Below, one piece after another: positions 1 to 9,779 of a stretch of DNA of 64,000 bases. Position 1 is the stretch's first letter, and every line of letters begins with the position of its first letter. Source of the stretch: Bog-756 sp963696495 (GTDB taxonomy: Bacteria; Actinomycetota; Acidimicrobiia; Acidimicrobiales; RAAP-2); assembly GCA_963696495.1 (NCBI GenBank), contig CAVOKJ010000002.1:1488001-1552000 (forward strand). Reading direction: 5' to 3'. A program made the translations under genes and the position numbers. Under the pieces are notes generated by a model, which saw nothing but the letters and a program-made list of their open reading frames with translations, was not told the origin of the DNA and ran no database searches.

Positions 1-354
1 TACCCGCAGCTGGACGGGTTGCTCGACGATCTCGACCGGGCGGTCATCGAGGCCGGCGGGCGCGTCTACCTGGCCAAGGACTCGCGGGTCTCGCCGGACT
101 CCTTCCGGACCATGTACCCGCGGCTGGGCGAGTGGCAGGCCGTCCGGGACCGGGTCGACCCCCACGGCGTGCTCCGGTCCGACCTCGGCCGGCGCCTCGG
201 CCTGTGCAGGGAGGCGACGCCCGCGGCACGCGGCACGGCCCGCTCCACCCCGCCGACGCCGGCCGGCATCGGGAGCCGGTCCCACCAACGAGAAGAGGAT
301 CCCGGCGCCACCGAACGGGCGCCGACCCCAGCACCAGAACGGACACGATCATGA
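1..354 (+). CDS. dprE1: C-terminal end of decaprenylphosphoryl-beta-D-ribose oxidase (partial, 5' end outside window)
   Basis: The reading frame is already open at base 1 and its last 117 codons are visible. The tail contains KDSRVSPDSFRTMYPRLGEW followed by a V-DP-G-SDL stretch, which is the typical end of DprE1-type FAD oxidases. DprE1 oxidises decaprenylphosphoryl-ribose to the 2-keto sugar, the first half of the epimerisation that supplies decaprenylphosphoryl-arabinose for the cell envelope. The last ~45 residues are Pro, Thr and Arg rich and match nothing I know. The TGA stop overlaps the ATG of the next gene as ATGA, implying translational coupling. The call rests on this tail plus the neighbouring reductase; the FAD domain is not visible. 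Confidence 0.8.
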   Translation, partial: YPQLDGLLDDLDRAVIEAGGRVYLAKDSRVSPDSFRTMYPRLGEWQAVRDRVDPHGVLRSDLGRRLGLCREATPAARGTARSTPPTPAGIGSRSHQREEDPGATERAPTPAPERTRS

Positions 355-1112
355 TCGACGCCATCGGGCGCCCCCAGTCGGTACTCGTCCTCGGAGGCTC
401 CTCCGAGATCGGCCAGGCCATCGTGGACCGGCTGGTCCCGTCGCGGTGCCGGACGGTGGTGCTCGCCGGCCGGGAGGGCCCGCGCCTGTCCGAGGCCGTC
501 GAGCGGGCCAAGGCGGCGGGCGCCGAGGTCGCCGAGTCGGTGGCGTTCGACGCCACGGACGTGGCCGGACACCGGGAGTTCGCCGACGGGGTGTTCGAGC
601 GGTTCGGGGACATCGACCTGGTCGTGGTGGCGGCGGGCGTCCTCGGCGACCAGGCCGAGGACGAACGTGACCCCGAGTCGGCGGCGGCTGTGCTGACCAC
701 CAACTTCACCGGGTTGGCCTCGGCCATGCTGGCCGTGGCCGGCCGCCTGCGGCACCAGGGCCACGGGCGGCTCGTGGTGCTCTCCTCGGTGGCGGGCCTG
801 CGGGCCCGCAAGGCCAACTTCATCTACGGATCGTCCAAGTCCGGCCTGGACGCCTTCTCCCAGGGGCTGGCCGACTCGCTGGAGGGCAGCGGCGTGGGGG
901 TGACGATCGTCCGGCCCGGGTTCGTGGTCGGACGGATGACCGAGGGGATGACCCCGGCCCCGTTCTCCACCACGCCCGGGGCCGTGGCCGAGGCCGTGGT
1001 GGCCGGCATCGCCTCCGGCGCCGCCGTGGTCTACGTCCCGGCCGTGCTCCGTTGGGTGTTCCTGGTGATGCGCACGCTGCCCCGGGCCGTCTGGCAGAGG
1101 ATCCCGGGCTGA
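351..1112 (+). CDS. dprE2: Decaprenylphosphoryl-2-keto-ribose reductase, SDR family
   Basis: This 253-residue short-chain dehydrogenase has the nucleotide-binding motif GGSSEIG at residues 15-21, NxxG-region equivalent VVAAG at 92-96, a serine near 146 and the catalytic YGSSK at 159-163. The length matches DprE2 (about 254). DprE2 reduces the keto-sugar made by DprE1 to give decaprenylphosphoryl-arabinose. I chose the ATG at 351 because it overlaps the upstream stop and places the Rossmann motif at the usual distance; in-frame sequence further upstream lies inside dprE1. The C-terminal ~30 residues are hydrophobic and basic, as in DprE2. It ends only 16 bp from the convergent pcrA stop, with no obvious hairpin between them. 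Confidence 0.9.
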   Translation: MIDAIGRPQSVLVLGGSSEIGQAIVDRLVPSRCRTVVLAGREGPRLSEAVERAKAAGAEVAESVAFDATDVAGHREFADGVFERFGDIDLVVVAAGVLGDQAEDERDPESAAAVLTTNFTGLASAMLAVAGRLRHQGHGRLVVLSSVAGLRARKANFIYGSSKSGLDAFSQGLADSLEGSGVGVTIVRPGFVVGRMTEGMTPAPFSTTPGAVAEAVVAGIASGAAVVYVPAVLRWVFLVMRTLPRAVWQRIPG

Positions 1113-1128
1113 GCGGCCCCCGCGGAGA

Positions 1129-3663
1129 TCAGGCCCGCTTCAGCGGCGCCATCCTCAACAGGAGCTTCTTGCGCCCCACCGTCGGGAATTGCACGGCCGC
1201 CTCGGCATCCTCGCCCGATCCGCCCGTCTCGACCACCGTGCCCTCGCCCCACTTGCCGTGGACGACCCGGTCGCCGACGACCAGCCCCAGGAGCTCGGCG
1301 CCGGTCGTGGCCGGTGCCGGGCGTCGGCGGCCGTCGGCGTAGAAGGCACCGTCGGCAGCCGGGTCCCCGCGGCCGAACACGCTCCGGCCCGGGGTTCCCT
1401 CCGTGTCGTCGGTGGAGGACCGACCCGACCGCCCGGATCCGAACGAGCCCGAGCCGCGGCCGGGGTTGTCGGCGCCCACGTCGCGGATCAGCTCGGTGGG
1501 GATCTCGTTGAGGAACCGGCTGGGGATGTTGCTGCTGGTGTTGCCCCAGAGCATCCGGCTCCACGCATGCGAGAGGTAGAGGTGGCGTTCGGCGCGGGTG
1601 ATACCGACGTAGCAGAGCCGGCGCTCCTCCTCGAGCTCCACCGGATCGCCGAGGGAGCGGAGGTGGGGGAAGATGCCGTCCTCCATGCCGACCAGGAACA
1701 CGGCCGGGAACTCGAGACCCTTGGCGATGTGCATGGTCATCAGCGAGACCTTGGTGCCATCGCCGTCCAGCTGGTCCGAGTCGGCCACCAGCGACGCGGC
1801 CTCGAGGAACTCGGCCAGGGTCCGGTACTCGTCGGCCACGCCGACCAGCTCGTCGATGTTCTCCACCCGGCCCAACGCCTCGATGGTCCCCTCGGACAGC
1901 AGCTCGCTGCGGTACCCCGATCCCTCGACCACTGCGGTGACGATCTGTCCCGGCCCGAGCGTCCCGGCCGTGGCCGGGTCCGGGCCGTCCCCGGGTCCGG
2001 CACCCGCTGGCCGGACCGGTACCGGGCCCGGTTCCGTGATGGGCTCGGGGGGGATGGCCTCGCCGTTCTCGTCGACCAGCGGGGGCAGCGCCATCCGGTG
2101 GCGGAGGCCGTCGAGCAGCGCCGACAGTCCGACCAGCGCGGTCCCCGCCTTGCCGGACACCCCGGCCTCGTCGGCATGGGCGACCGCCTCGCCGAAGGAC
2201 ACGCCGTGGATGCCGGCCCATCCGGCCAGGCGGGCCACCGAGGTCTCCCCCACCCCCCGCTTGGGCACGTTGACGATGCGCCGCCAGCTGACCTCGTCGT
2301 CCGGGTTGACCAGCACCCGGAGGTAGGCCATGACGTCTTTGACCTCGCGCCGGTCGTAGAACTTCGTGCCCCCCACCACCTTGTAGGGCACCTCGGCACG
2401 GACCATGGCCTCCTCCAGGGCCCGGCTCTGGGCGTTGGTCCGGTAGAAGACGGCGACGTCCCCCCAGCGGAGCCCCTGCTCCCGCTGGAGCCGGGTCACC
2501 TCGTGGGCCACCCAGGACGCCTCGTCGTACTCGTCCTCGGCCCGGTACCGGACGACCTTGTGCCCGTCGCCGCTGTCGGTCCACAGCGTCTTCGGCTTGC
2601 GGGAGACGTTGTTGGCGATCACCGCGTTGGCCGCGTCGAGGATGGTCTGGGTGGAGCGGAAGTTCTGGTCGAGGGTGATCACCGTGGCGTCGGGGAACGC
2701 CTGCTCGAAGTCGAGGATGTTGGAGATGTCGGCCCCGCGGAACCGGTAGACCGACTGGTCGCTGTCCCCCACGACCACGATGTTGCGGTGCTCGCCGGCC
2801 AGGAGCACCGCCAGCGCGTTCTGCACGGCGTTGGTGTCCTGGTACTCGTCGATCAGGATGTTGGTGAAGCGTTGCCGGTAGTGCTCGAGCACGTCGGGGT
2901 GCTGGCGGAACAGCCGGACGGTGTTGAGCAGCAGATCGTCGAAGTCCATGGCGTTGGCCGCCACCATGCGGCGTTGGTAGAGGTCGAAGACGTCGGCCAC
3001 CCGCCGGTCGAAGATGGTCACCGCCGCGGCCCGGTACTCCTCGGGGCCCTGCTGGCGGGACTTGGCCTGGCTGATCTGGCCGAGGATCGACCTCGGTGAC
3101 ATCTTCTTCGTGTCGATGTCGAGCTCGCGGCAGACGATCTCCACCAGGCGCCGGGAGTCGGCGTCGTCGTAGATGGTGAAGGAGCCCTTGTAGCCCAGGC
3201 GGTCCCCGTGGGCCCGGAGGATGCGCACGCAGGCCGAGTGGAATGTGGAGACCCACATGCGACCCGCCCGGGGACCGACCAGGTCGGCCACCCGGCGGCG
3301 CATCTCGTCGGCCGCCTTGTTGGTGAAGGTGATGGCGAGGATCTGCCACGGGGCGGCGTCCCGGCTGGCGATGAGGTGGGCGATGCGACGGGTGAGCACC
3401 CGCGTCTTGCCGGAGCCGGCCCCGGCCACGATGAGCAGCGGGCCGCCCCGGTGGACAACGGCGTCGCGCTGGGGCGGGGTCAGCCCGGCGATCAGGTCGT
3501 CGATCCCGACCGGCTGGTGGGCCCGGTCGGCCGGCGACTCGGACCGGTGCCCCGTGCCGGTCCCGCCATCGTTGCCGTTGCCGCCGTTGCCGAAATCGTT
3601 GCCGTTGCCGCCATCGCTCCCGCCGTTGCCGGACGCCAGCTCGGGGCTCCCACCCGCGACCAT
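1129..3663 (-). CDS. pcrA: ATP-dependent DNA helicase PcrA/UvrD
   Basis: This is an 844-residue SF1A 3'-5' helicase. Walker A is GAGSGKT at 81-87, Walker B DEYQDT at 272-277, followed by GDSDQSVYRFRGAD (motif III), and later MTMHIAKGLEFPAVF and YVGITRAERHL (motifs V and VI). The C terminus carries the small PcrA-type domain (VGDRVVHGKWGEGTV) that contacts RNA polymerase in other PcrA proteins. It acts in nucleotide-excision repair and replication-transcription conflict resolution. The ATG at 3663 has GGGAG about 8 nt upstream, inside the guaA tail; a GTG at 3678 is the alternative. The first ~40 residues are a Gly/Asn/Asp repeat not found in the core family. Confidence 0.95.
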   Translation of the reverse strand: MVAGGSPELASGNGGSDGGNGNDFGNGGNGNDGGTGTGHRSESPADRAHQPVGIDDLIAGLTPPQRDAVVHRGGPLLIVAGAGSGKTRVLTRRIAHLIASRDAAPWQILAITFTNKAADEMRRRVADLVGPRAGRMWVSTFHSACVRILRAHGDRLGYKGSFTIYDDADSRRLVEIVCRELDIDTKKMSPRSILGQISQAKSRQQGPEEYRAAAVTIFDRRVADVFDLYQRRMVAANAMDFDDLLLNTVRLFRQHPDVLEHYRQRFTNILIDEYQDTNAVQNALAVLLAGEHRNIVVVGDSDQSVYRFRGADISNILDFEQAFPDATVITLDQNFRSTQTILDAANAVIANNVSRKPKTLWTDSGDGHKVVRYRAEDEYDEASWVAHEVTRLQREQGLRWGDVAVFYRTNAQSRALEEAMVRAEVPYKVVGGTKFYDRREVKDVMAYLRVLVNPDDEVSWRRIVNVPKRGVGETSVARLAGWAGIHGVSFGEAVAHADEAGVSGKAGTALVGLSALLDGLRHRMALPPLVDENGEAIPPEPITEPGPVPVRPAGAGPGDGPDPATAGTLGPGQIVTAVVEGSGYRSELLSEGTIEALGRVENIDELVGVADEYRTLAEFLEAASLVADSDQLDGDGTKVSLMTMHIAKGLEFPAVFLVGMEDGIFPHLRSLGDPVELEEERRLCYVGITRAERHLYLSHAWSRMLWGNTSSNIPSRFLNEIPTELIRDVGADNPGRGSGSFGSGRSGRSSTDDTEGTPGRSVFGRGDPAADGAFYADGRRRPAPATTGAELLGLVVGDRVVHGKWGEGTVVETGGSGEDAEAAVQFPTVGRKKLLLRMAPLKRA

Positions 3664-3668
3664 CGCCG

Positions 3669-5288
3669 TCACTCCCACTCGATGGTGCCGGGCGGCTTGG
3701 AGGTGATGTCCAGCGCCACCCGGTTCACGCCCTCCACCTCGTTGATGATCCGGGAGGAGAGCCGCTCCAACAGGTCGTAGGGCAGCCGCGCCCAGTCTGC
3801 GGTCATGGCGTCGTCGCTGGTCACCGCCCGGATCACGATGGGGTACGCATAGGTGCGCCCGTCACCCATCACGCCCACGGTGCGGACGGCGGGGAGCACG
3901 GCGAAGCTCTGCCACAGGTCGCGGTACAGCCCGGCGCGCCGGACCTCCTCGACCACGATGGCGTCGGCGGCCCTCAGGATGTCGGCGCGCTCGGGCGTCA
4001 CCTCGCCCACGATGCGCACCGCCAGGCCGGGCCCGGGGAAGGGCTGACGCCACACGATCTCGTGGGGCAGCCCCAGCTCCTCGCCGACGGCGCGGACCTC
4101 GTCCTTGAACAGCAACCGCAGGGGCTCGACGAGGTCGAAGGCCAGATCGTCGGGGAGGCCACCCACGTTGTGGTGGGACTTGATGGTGGCCGCCGAGTCC
4201 GAGCCGGACTCGATGACGTCGGGGTAGAGGGTGCCCTGGACCAGATAGCCGGCAGCCTCCCGCTCCCCGCCCGGTCGGCCGGCGTCGGCGCCGCTGTCGG
4301 TGTCGGTGTCGGTGTCGGCGCCGGTGTCGAGGTTCTCGATGACCAGGTCGCGCGCCACCTCCTCGAAGATGCGGATGAACAGCTCACCGATGATCTTGCG
4401 CTTGGCCTCGGGGTCGGTGACGCCGGACAGGGCCTCGAAGAACCGGTCGGCCGCCTTCACGTGGACCAGGTCGATGTGGAACTGGCGGCGGAACGTGTCC
4501 TCCACCTGCTCGCTCTCGTTCGCCCGCATCAGGCCGGTGTCCACGTAGACACAGGTGAGCTGGTCGCCGATGGCCTTGTGCACGACGGCGGCGGCCACCG
4601 CCGAGTCGACCCCGCCGGACAGCGCGCACAGCACCGGCGAGGTGCCGACCTGGGCCCGCACCGCTTCGACCTGTGACTCGATGATCGAGCTGTGGGTCCA
4701 CGACGGCGGGCAGTGGCACACGTCGTAGAGGAACCGCTCGAAGAGGTCCGTGCCCCGTTCGGTATGCACCACCTCGGGATGGAACTGCACCCCGTAGATC
4801 GCCCGCTCCTCGTCGTGGAAGGCGGCGACGGGTGCGTCGGGGCTGGCGGCCGTCACCGCGAAGCCCTCCGGCACCGACGTGATGGCGTCGCCATGGCTCA
4901 TCCACACCTCGACCCCGGTGGGCCAGTCGACGAACAGGGGGGAGTCACCGGTCCTCGTCAACGTGGTCCTGCCGTACTCACCCCGGCCGGTGCGGGCCAC
5001 CTGGCCGCCGAGCTGCTGGGTGATCAGCTGGGCGCCGTAGCAGATGCCGAGGATGGGGACGCCGGTCTCGTAGATGCCGGGATCGACCGTCGGGGCGGGC
5101 GTCTCGTTCACGGACTTCGGGCCACCCGACAGGATGATCCCCGACGGCCGGCGGGCCACCAGCTCGGCGGCGGTGGAGGTGTGGGGCACGATCTCCGAGT
5201 AGACGTGCGCCTCTCGGACCCGTCGGGCGATCAGCTGCGCGTACTGGGCGCCGAAGTCGACGACCAGTATCGGGCCGTCCTCGGCCAC
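3669..5288 (-). CDS. guaA: GMP synthase (glutamine-hydrolysing)
   Basis: This 539-residue enzyme aminates XMP to GMP. The N-terminal class I amidotransferase domain has nucleophile Cys83 in GICYGAQ and the His170/Glu172 pair in QFHPE. The ATP-pyrophosphatase P-loop SGGVDS lies at 224-229 and the dimerisation domain ends in KPPGTIEWE. Residues ~320-346 form an Asp/Thr/Gly-rich insert, written with a GTGTCG hexamer repeat, between two conserved blocks of the synthetase domain; it makes the protein longer than the usual ~510-525. The GTG at 5288 is taken as start. A TTG at 5315, overlapping the guaB3 stop, is possible. It follows guaB3 by about 23 bp, so the two purine genes are probably cotranscribed. 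Confidence 0.95.
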   Translation of the reverse strand: MAEDGPILVVDFGAQYAQLIARRVREAHVYSEIVPHTSTAAELVARRPSGIILSGGPKSVNETPAPTVDPGIYETGVPILGICYGAQLITQQLGGQVARTGRGEYGRTTLTRTGDSPLFVDWPTGVEVWMSHGDAITSVPEGFAVTAASPDAPVAAFHDEERAIYGVQFHPEVVHTERGTDLFERFLYDVCHCPPSWTHSSIIESQVEAVRAQVGTSPVLCALSGGVDSAVAAAVVHKAIGDQLTCVYVDTGLMRANESEQVEDTFRRQFHIDLVHVKAADRFFEALSGVTDPEAKRKIIGELFIRIFEEVARDLVIENLDTGADTDTDTDSGADAGRPGGEREAAGYLVQGTLYPDVIESGSDSAATIKSHHNVGGLPDDLAFDLVEPLRLLFKDEVRAVGEELGLPHEIVWRQPFPGPGLAVRIVGEVTPERADILRAADAIVVEEVRRAGLYRDLWQSFAVLPAVRTVGVMGDGRTYAYPIVIRAVTSDDAMTADWARLPYDLLERLSSRIINEVEGVNRVALDITSKPPGTIEWE

Positions 5289-5311
5289 GCCAGCCCGGTC
5301 GTCGCCCGGGC

Positions 5312-6475
5312 TCAATGGCCCATGCCGACACCCTGCGAGCGCTGCAGGTCCTTGCCCTCGGTCTGGAGGGCGGGTGCCACCATCACCTCGGCCTTCTGGA
5401 ACTCCTTGACCGTCTCGTAGCCGCAGGTGGCCATGGCGGTGCGCAGGGCGCCGAACAGGTTCATGCGGCCGTCGTTCTCGTGGGCGGGGCCGAGCAGGAT
5501 CTCCTGGAGCGTCCCCCGGGTGGTGGTCTTGACCCGGGCGCCGCGGGGGAGGGTCGGGTGGAAGGTGGCCATGCCCCAGTGGAAGCCGCGGGCCGGCGCC
5601 TCGACCGCCGAGGAGAGCGGCGAGCCGAGCATGACCGCGTCCGCTCCGCACGCCACCGCCTTGGCGATGTCGCCACCCTTGGACATGCCGCCGTCGGCGA
5701 TCACGTGGCAGTAGACGCCGGTCTCGTCGAGATGGCGCATGCGGGCGCCGGCCACGTCGGCGATGGCCGTGGCCTGCGGGACACCGATCCCCAGGACCCC
5801 GCGGGTGGTGCAGGCGTTGCCGGGGCCCACGCCGACGAGGACGCCGACGGCACCGGTGCGCATGAGGTGCAGGCCCGCCTGGTACGAGGCGCACCCCCCC
5901 ACGATCACCGGGATCTCGAACTCGCGGATGAACCGCTTGAGGTTGAGGGGCTCCGAGGTCTTGGACACGTGCTCGGCCGACACCACCGTCCCCTGGATGA
6001 CCAGGAGGTCCAACTCGGCGGCGAGGAGCGCCGGCGCGAACTTCTCGGTCTTCTGGGGGGTGACGGAGGCGGCGGTGGTGATCCCGGCCGCCTTCAGGTC
6101 CTTGATCCGCTGGGTGACCAGCTCGAGCTGCACCGGCTCCGAGTACATCTGTTGCATCCGGGCGGTGGCCTTCTCGGCCGGGAGCTCCCGGATCTCGTCG
6201 AAGAGCGGTGTCGGATCCTCGTAGCGGGTCCACAGACCCTCGAGGTTGAGTACGCCGAGGCCGCCGAGCCGGCCGATCTCGATGGCCGTGGCCGGGCTGA
6301 CGACGCCGTCCATGGCCGAGGCCATCAGGGGCAGCTCGAACCGGTAGGCGTCGATCTCCCAACTGATGTCGACGTCCTCGGGATCCCGTGTCCGCCGGCT
6401 GGGAACGATGGCGATGTCGTCGAACCCGTAGGCCTTGCGACCCGATTTGAAGATGCCAATCTCTATCTCAGCCAC
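5312..6475 (-). CDS. guaB3: GuaB3-family IMP dehydrogenase-related protein
   Basis: This 387-residue TIM-barrel protein is of the IMP dehydrogenase/GMP reductase superfamily and has no CBS domains. It opens with SGRKAYGFDDIAIVPSRRTR, the hallmark of the actinobacterial GuaB3 group, and keeps the catalytic loop VGPGNACTTR with Cys222. Cys retention argues for an active enzyme on IMP or GMP rather than a purely regulatory relic. My recollection is that a cyanobacterial GuaB3 has been reported to act as a GMP reductase; the reaction here is unproven. The GTG at 6475 is preceded by GAGAGG at good spacing and matches GuaB3 N termini; an ATG 30 nt upstream has less support. It lies directly upstream of guaA. 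Confidence 0.88.
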   Translation of the reverse strand: MAEIEIGIFKSGRKAYGFDDIAIVPSRRTRDPEDVDISWEIDAYRFELPLMASAMDGVVSPATAIEIGRLGGLGVLNLEGLWTRYEDPTPLFDEIRELPAEKATARMQQMYSEPVQLELVTQRIKDLKAAGITTAASVTPQKTEKFAPALLAAELDLLVIQGTVVSAEHVSKTSEPLNLKRFIREFEIPVIVGGCASYQAGLHLMRTGAVGVLVGVGPGNACTTRGVLGIGVPQATAIADVAGARMRHLDETGVYCHVIADGGMSKGGDIAKAVACGADAVMLGSPLSSAVEAPARGFHWGMATFHPTLPRGARVKTTTRGTLQEILLGPAHENDGRMNLFGALRTAMATCGYETVKEFQKAEVMVAPALQTEGKDLQRSQGVGMGH

Positions 6476-6662
6476 GTGACTGTCCTCTCGACCGCAGTTG
6501 TCCACACCTCCGATCGGCAGCTACCCCGACAGTGCGCTCGCCGACTGGCCCCCACGATACCGCCTGGACACCGAGGCCCGGTCCTCATCGGCGGGCCCCG
6601 ATCGGCTTGGTCGGCGGCCGGGAGGGCGCCGGTCGGCGGTCGGGAGCCCGGGGGCGGCCCCC
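6476..6662. other. Intergenic region between the Nudix gene and guaB3
   Basis: This 187-bp stretch is the upstream region of guaB3. A TATCGT hexamer (minus strand, 6554-6559) fits the local -10 consensus but no -35 is convincing. Two imperfect copies of GGTCGGCGG-CGGGAG lie around 6610-6648. No coding potential was recognised. Confidence 0.4.
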
Positions 6663-7442
6663 TCACCGGGCCCACAGTGACGAGGGGACCGCCACCCCGA
6701 GGATCACGCACAGCAGCTCGGTCAGCACCCGGGCGGTGGCGCCCCAGATGATCTCCCCGCCGGCCGTGAAGAACCACACGGGGAACTCACCGCCCGGCTG
6801 GCCGTCGGCGCCCGGCCTACCCGGGATCGCCCACCACTCCTCGTGGAAGACCCGGTCGCCGAGCAGCTCCACCAGGGCCACGTCGAAGACACGGGCGACC
6901 TCGTCCGGCGAGGCCTCGGTGGCCGGCCGGCCGGGCAGGGTGGCCACCACCGGGGTCATGAGCGTGTTGGAGGCCACCGTGGGAAGGGCGGACAGGTGGC
7001 CGACGACGGTCACCGACGCCGGGTCGAGGCGCACCTCCTCGTAGGCCTCCCGCAACGCGCCCTCGTCGTCCGTCTCGCCCGGGTCGAGGCGCCCACCGGG
7101 GAAGGCGACCTCGCCGCGGTGGGAGCGCAGCCGGCCCGACCGAACGGTCAGCAGGACCCGGGCTTCCCCGTCCTCCTCGAAGAGGGCCACCAGCACGGCG
7201 GCCGGATTGCCGGCGACGTCCACCCCCTCGAGGGAGCGGATGAACTCGACGAGGTGCTGGGAACTGCCGGCGGGGCCCATCCCGTCAGCGGCGACCACGG
7301 CGGCGCGGACCCGCTCGAGGGGGACGGACGCCCGTACGGACGGATCGAGGCCGGCCCACGGCGGGGGCCCACCCGGGCGGTGTGACGGTGGGCGCGGGAT
7401 GACCTGCAGGCCGGTCGGGGGCTTCGGCGGCTCGGATGGCAT
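6663..7442 (-). CDS. Nudix hydrolase, CoA pyrophosphatase-like
   Basis: This 259-residue protein has a Nudix box at about residues 117-139, beginning GGRLDPGETDDEGALREAYE; the Gly near the end of the canonical box is Arg here. Just before it is RSGRLRSHRGEVAFPGG, resembling the UPF0035 motif that marks CoA-cleaving Nudix enzymes such as NudL and PCD1. It would cleave CoA or its derivatives to phosphopantetheine and 3',5'-ADP. The first ~45 residues are Pro-rich and probably disordered. I prefer the ATG at 7442 over a GTG at 7448 because the -10-like TAACCT lies 9 nt before it. Substrate assignment is family inference. Confidence 0.8.
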   Translation of the reverse strand: MPSEPPKPPTGLQVIPRPPSHRPGGPPPWAGLDPSVRASVPLERVRAAVVAADGMGPAGSSQHLVEFIRSLEGVDVAGNPAAVLVALFEEDGEARVLLTVRSGRLRSHRGEVAFPGGRLDPGETDDEGALREAYEEVRLDPASVTVVGHLSALPTVASNTLMTPVVATLPGRPATEASPDEVARVFDVALVELLGDRVFHEEWWAIPGRPGADGQPGGEFPVWFFTAGGEIIWGATARVLTELLCVILGVAVPSSLWAR

Positions 7443-7451
7443 CGGCACCAG

Positions 7452-7457
7452 AGGTTA
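7452..7457 (-). promoter_or_regulatory. -10 element of the Nudix gene, near-leaderless
   Basis: TAACCT on the minus strand lies 9 nt before ATG 7442, with no Shine-Dalgarno between. The transcript would start within a few bases of the codon. No -35 is recognisable. Confidence 0.5.
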
Positions 7458-7472
7458 GGCCGCGGCGTCGTC

Positions 7473-7526
7473 CGGCCGACCGTGGTTCGGTCGATGCGAG
7501 CGGCCGACCGTGGTTCGGTCGATGCG
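7473..7526. repeat. Tandem duplication of a 26-bp unit
   Basis: A perfect 26-bp unit at 7473-7498 is repeated at 7501-7526 with a 2-bp spacer. Each copy contains the inverted half-sites GACCG and CGGTC around TGGTT. A further run of GCGGTCGAGCC-like units follows to about 7578. The region is non-coding, between the Nudix gene start and the groEL terminator. Confidence 0.85.
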
Positions 7527-7610
7527 GGCAATCGATGCGTCCGGTCGAGCCGTGCGGTCGAGCCCTGCGGTCGAGCCGGACGACGGCGGGCGACGGGCTG
7601 GCAGAGACAG

Positions 7611-7640
7611 TGTTGGCCGGGCCCGAGGGCCCGGCCAACA
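7611..7640 (-). terminator. Hairpin terminator downstream of groEL
   Basis: A perfect inverted repeat spans 7611-7640: each arm is up to 14 nt (TGTTGGCCGGGCCC and its complement) around a tiny loop. It lies about 60 bp beyond the groEL stop. There is no long U tract, as is common in high-GC actinobacteria. Confidence 0.75.
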
Positions 7641-7699
7641 CACACGTCGATGGCGCCGATCGGCGCCCGTCCATCCCACCGGAGTGGGCGGGACGTTGG

Positions 7700-9360
<1,661 letters not shown>

Positions 9361-9361
<1 letters not shown>

Positions 9362-9654
9362 TACTTGCTCACCTTCGCCAGGACGTCACGGCTGGACAGG
9401 ATCAGGAGATCCTCGCCGTCGGCGCTGATCTCCGTGCCTCCGTACTTCGAGTAGACGACGGTGTCACCTACGGCGATGTCGAGCGGGATGAGCTCGCCGC
9501 TCGACTCGGCGCGGCGGCCGGGGCCGACGGCCAGCACTTCACCCTGCTGGGGCTTCTCTTTGGCGGTGTCGGGAATGACCAGGCCGGATGCGGTGGTCTC
9601 CTCGGACTCGCCGGGGCGGACGACGATGCGGTCGTCAAGGGGATGCAGACTCAT
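9361..9654 (-). CDS. groES: Co-chaperonin GroES (10 kDa)
   Basis: This 97-residue GroES starts MSLHPLDDRIVVRPGESEE and keeps the mobile-loop region (EETTASGLVIPDTAKEKPQQ) and the VGDTVVYSKYGGTEI block. It caps the GroEL ring. The ATG at 9654 is preceded by AGGAGG at ideal spacing, so the in-frame start 24 nt upstream is rejected. The gene is first in the groES-groEL operon, and its leader contains the HrcA operator CIRCE, so heat-shock derepression is expected. Confidence 0.97.
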
Positions 9655-9679
9655 GGGTTCGGGCCTCCTGTGGCACACG

Positions 9680-9706
9680 TTAGCAGTCGAGCGTTGAGAG
9701 TGCTAA
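9680..9706 (-). promoter_or_regulatory. CIRCE operator (HrcA binding site) of groESL
   Basis: The sequence TTAGCAGTC-N9-GAGTGCTAA, read on the + strand, matches the CIRCE inverted repeat TTAGCACTC-N9-GAGTGCTAA with one mismatch in one arm. It lies immediately downstream of the -10 element and within the groES leader, the usual repression position. hrcA is not in this window. Confidence 0.93.
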
Positions 9707-9734
9707 TGGTAGCGACCTCCACGGCGTTTGGCAA
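9706..9734 (-). promoter_or_regulatory. groES promoter
   Basis: On the minus strand TTGCCA (9734-9729) is separated by 17 bp from TACCAT (9711-9706). The spacing is ideal and the site sits directly next to CIRCE, so vegetative sigma-factor transcription gated by HrcA is the natural reading. Confidence 0.8.
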
Positions 9735-9779
9735 CCGGCAGATCCGAGTGCCAGTCGTGCCCCGGTGCGCCACCGGCCC

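Noticed and set aside
1031..3349. Second long minus-strand frame overlapping pcrA
   Set aside because: Arg/Pro/Gly-rich shadow; all helicase motifs are in the other frame.
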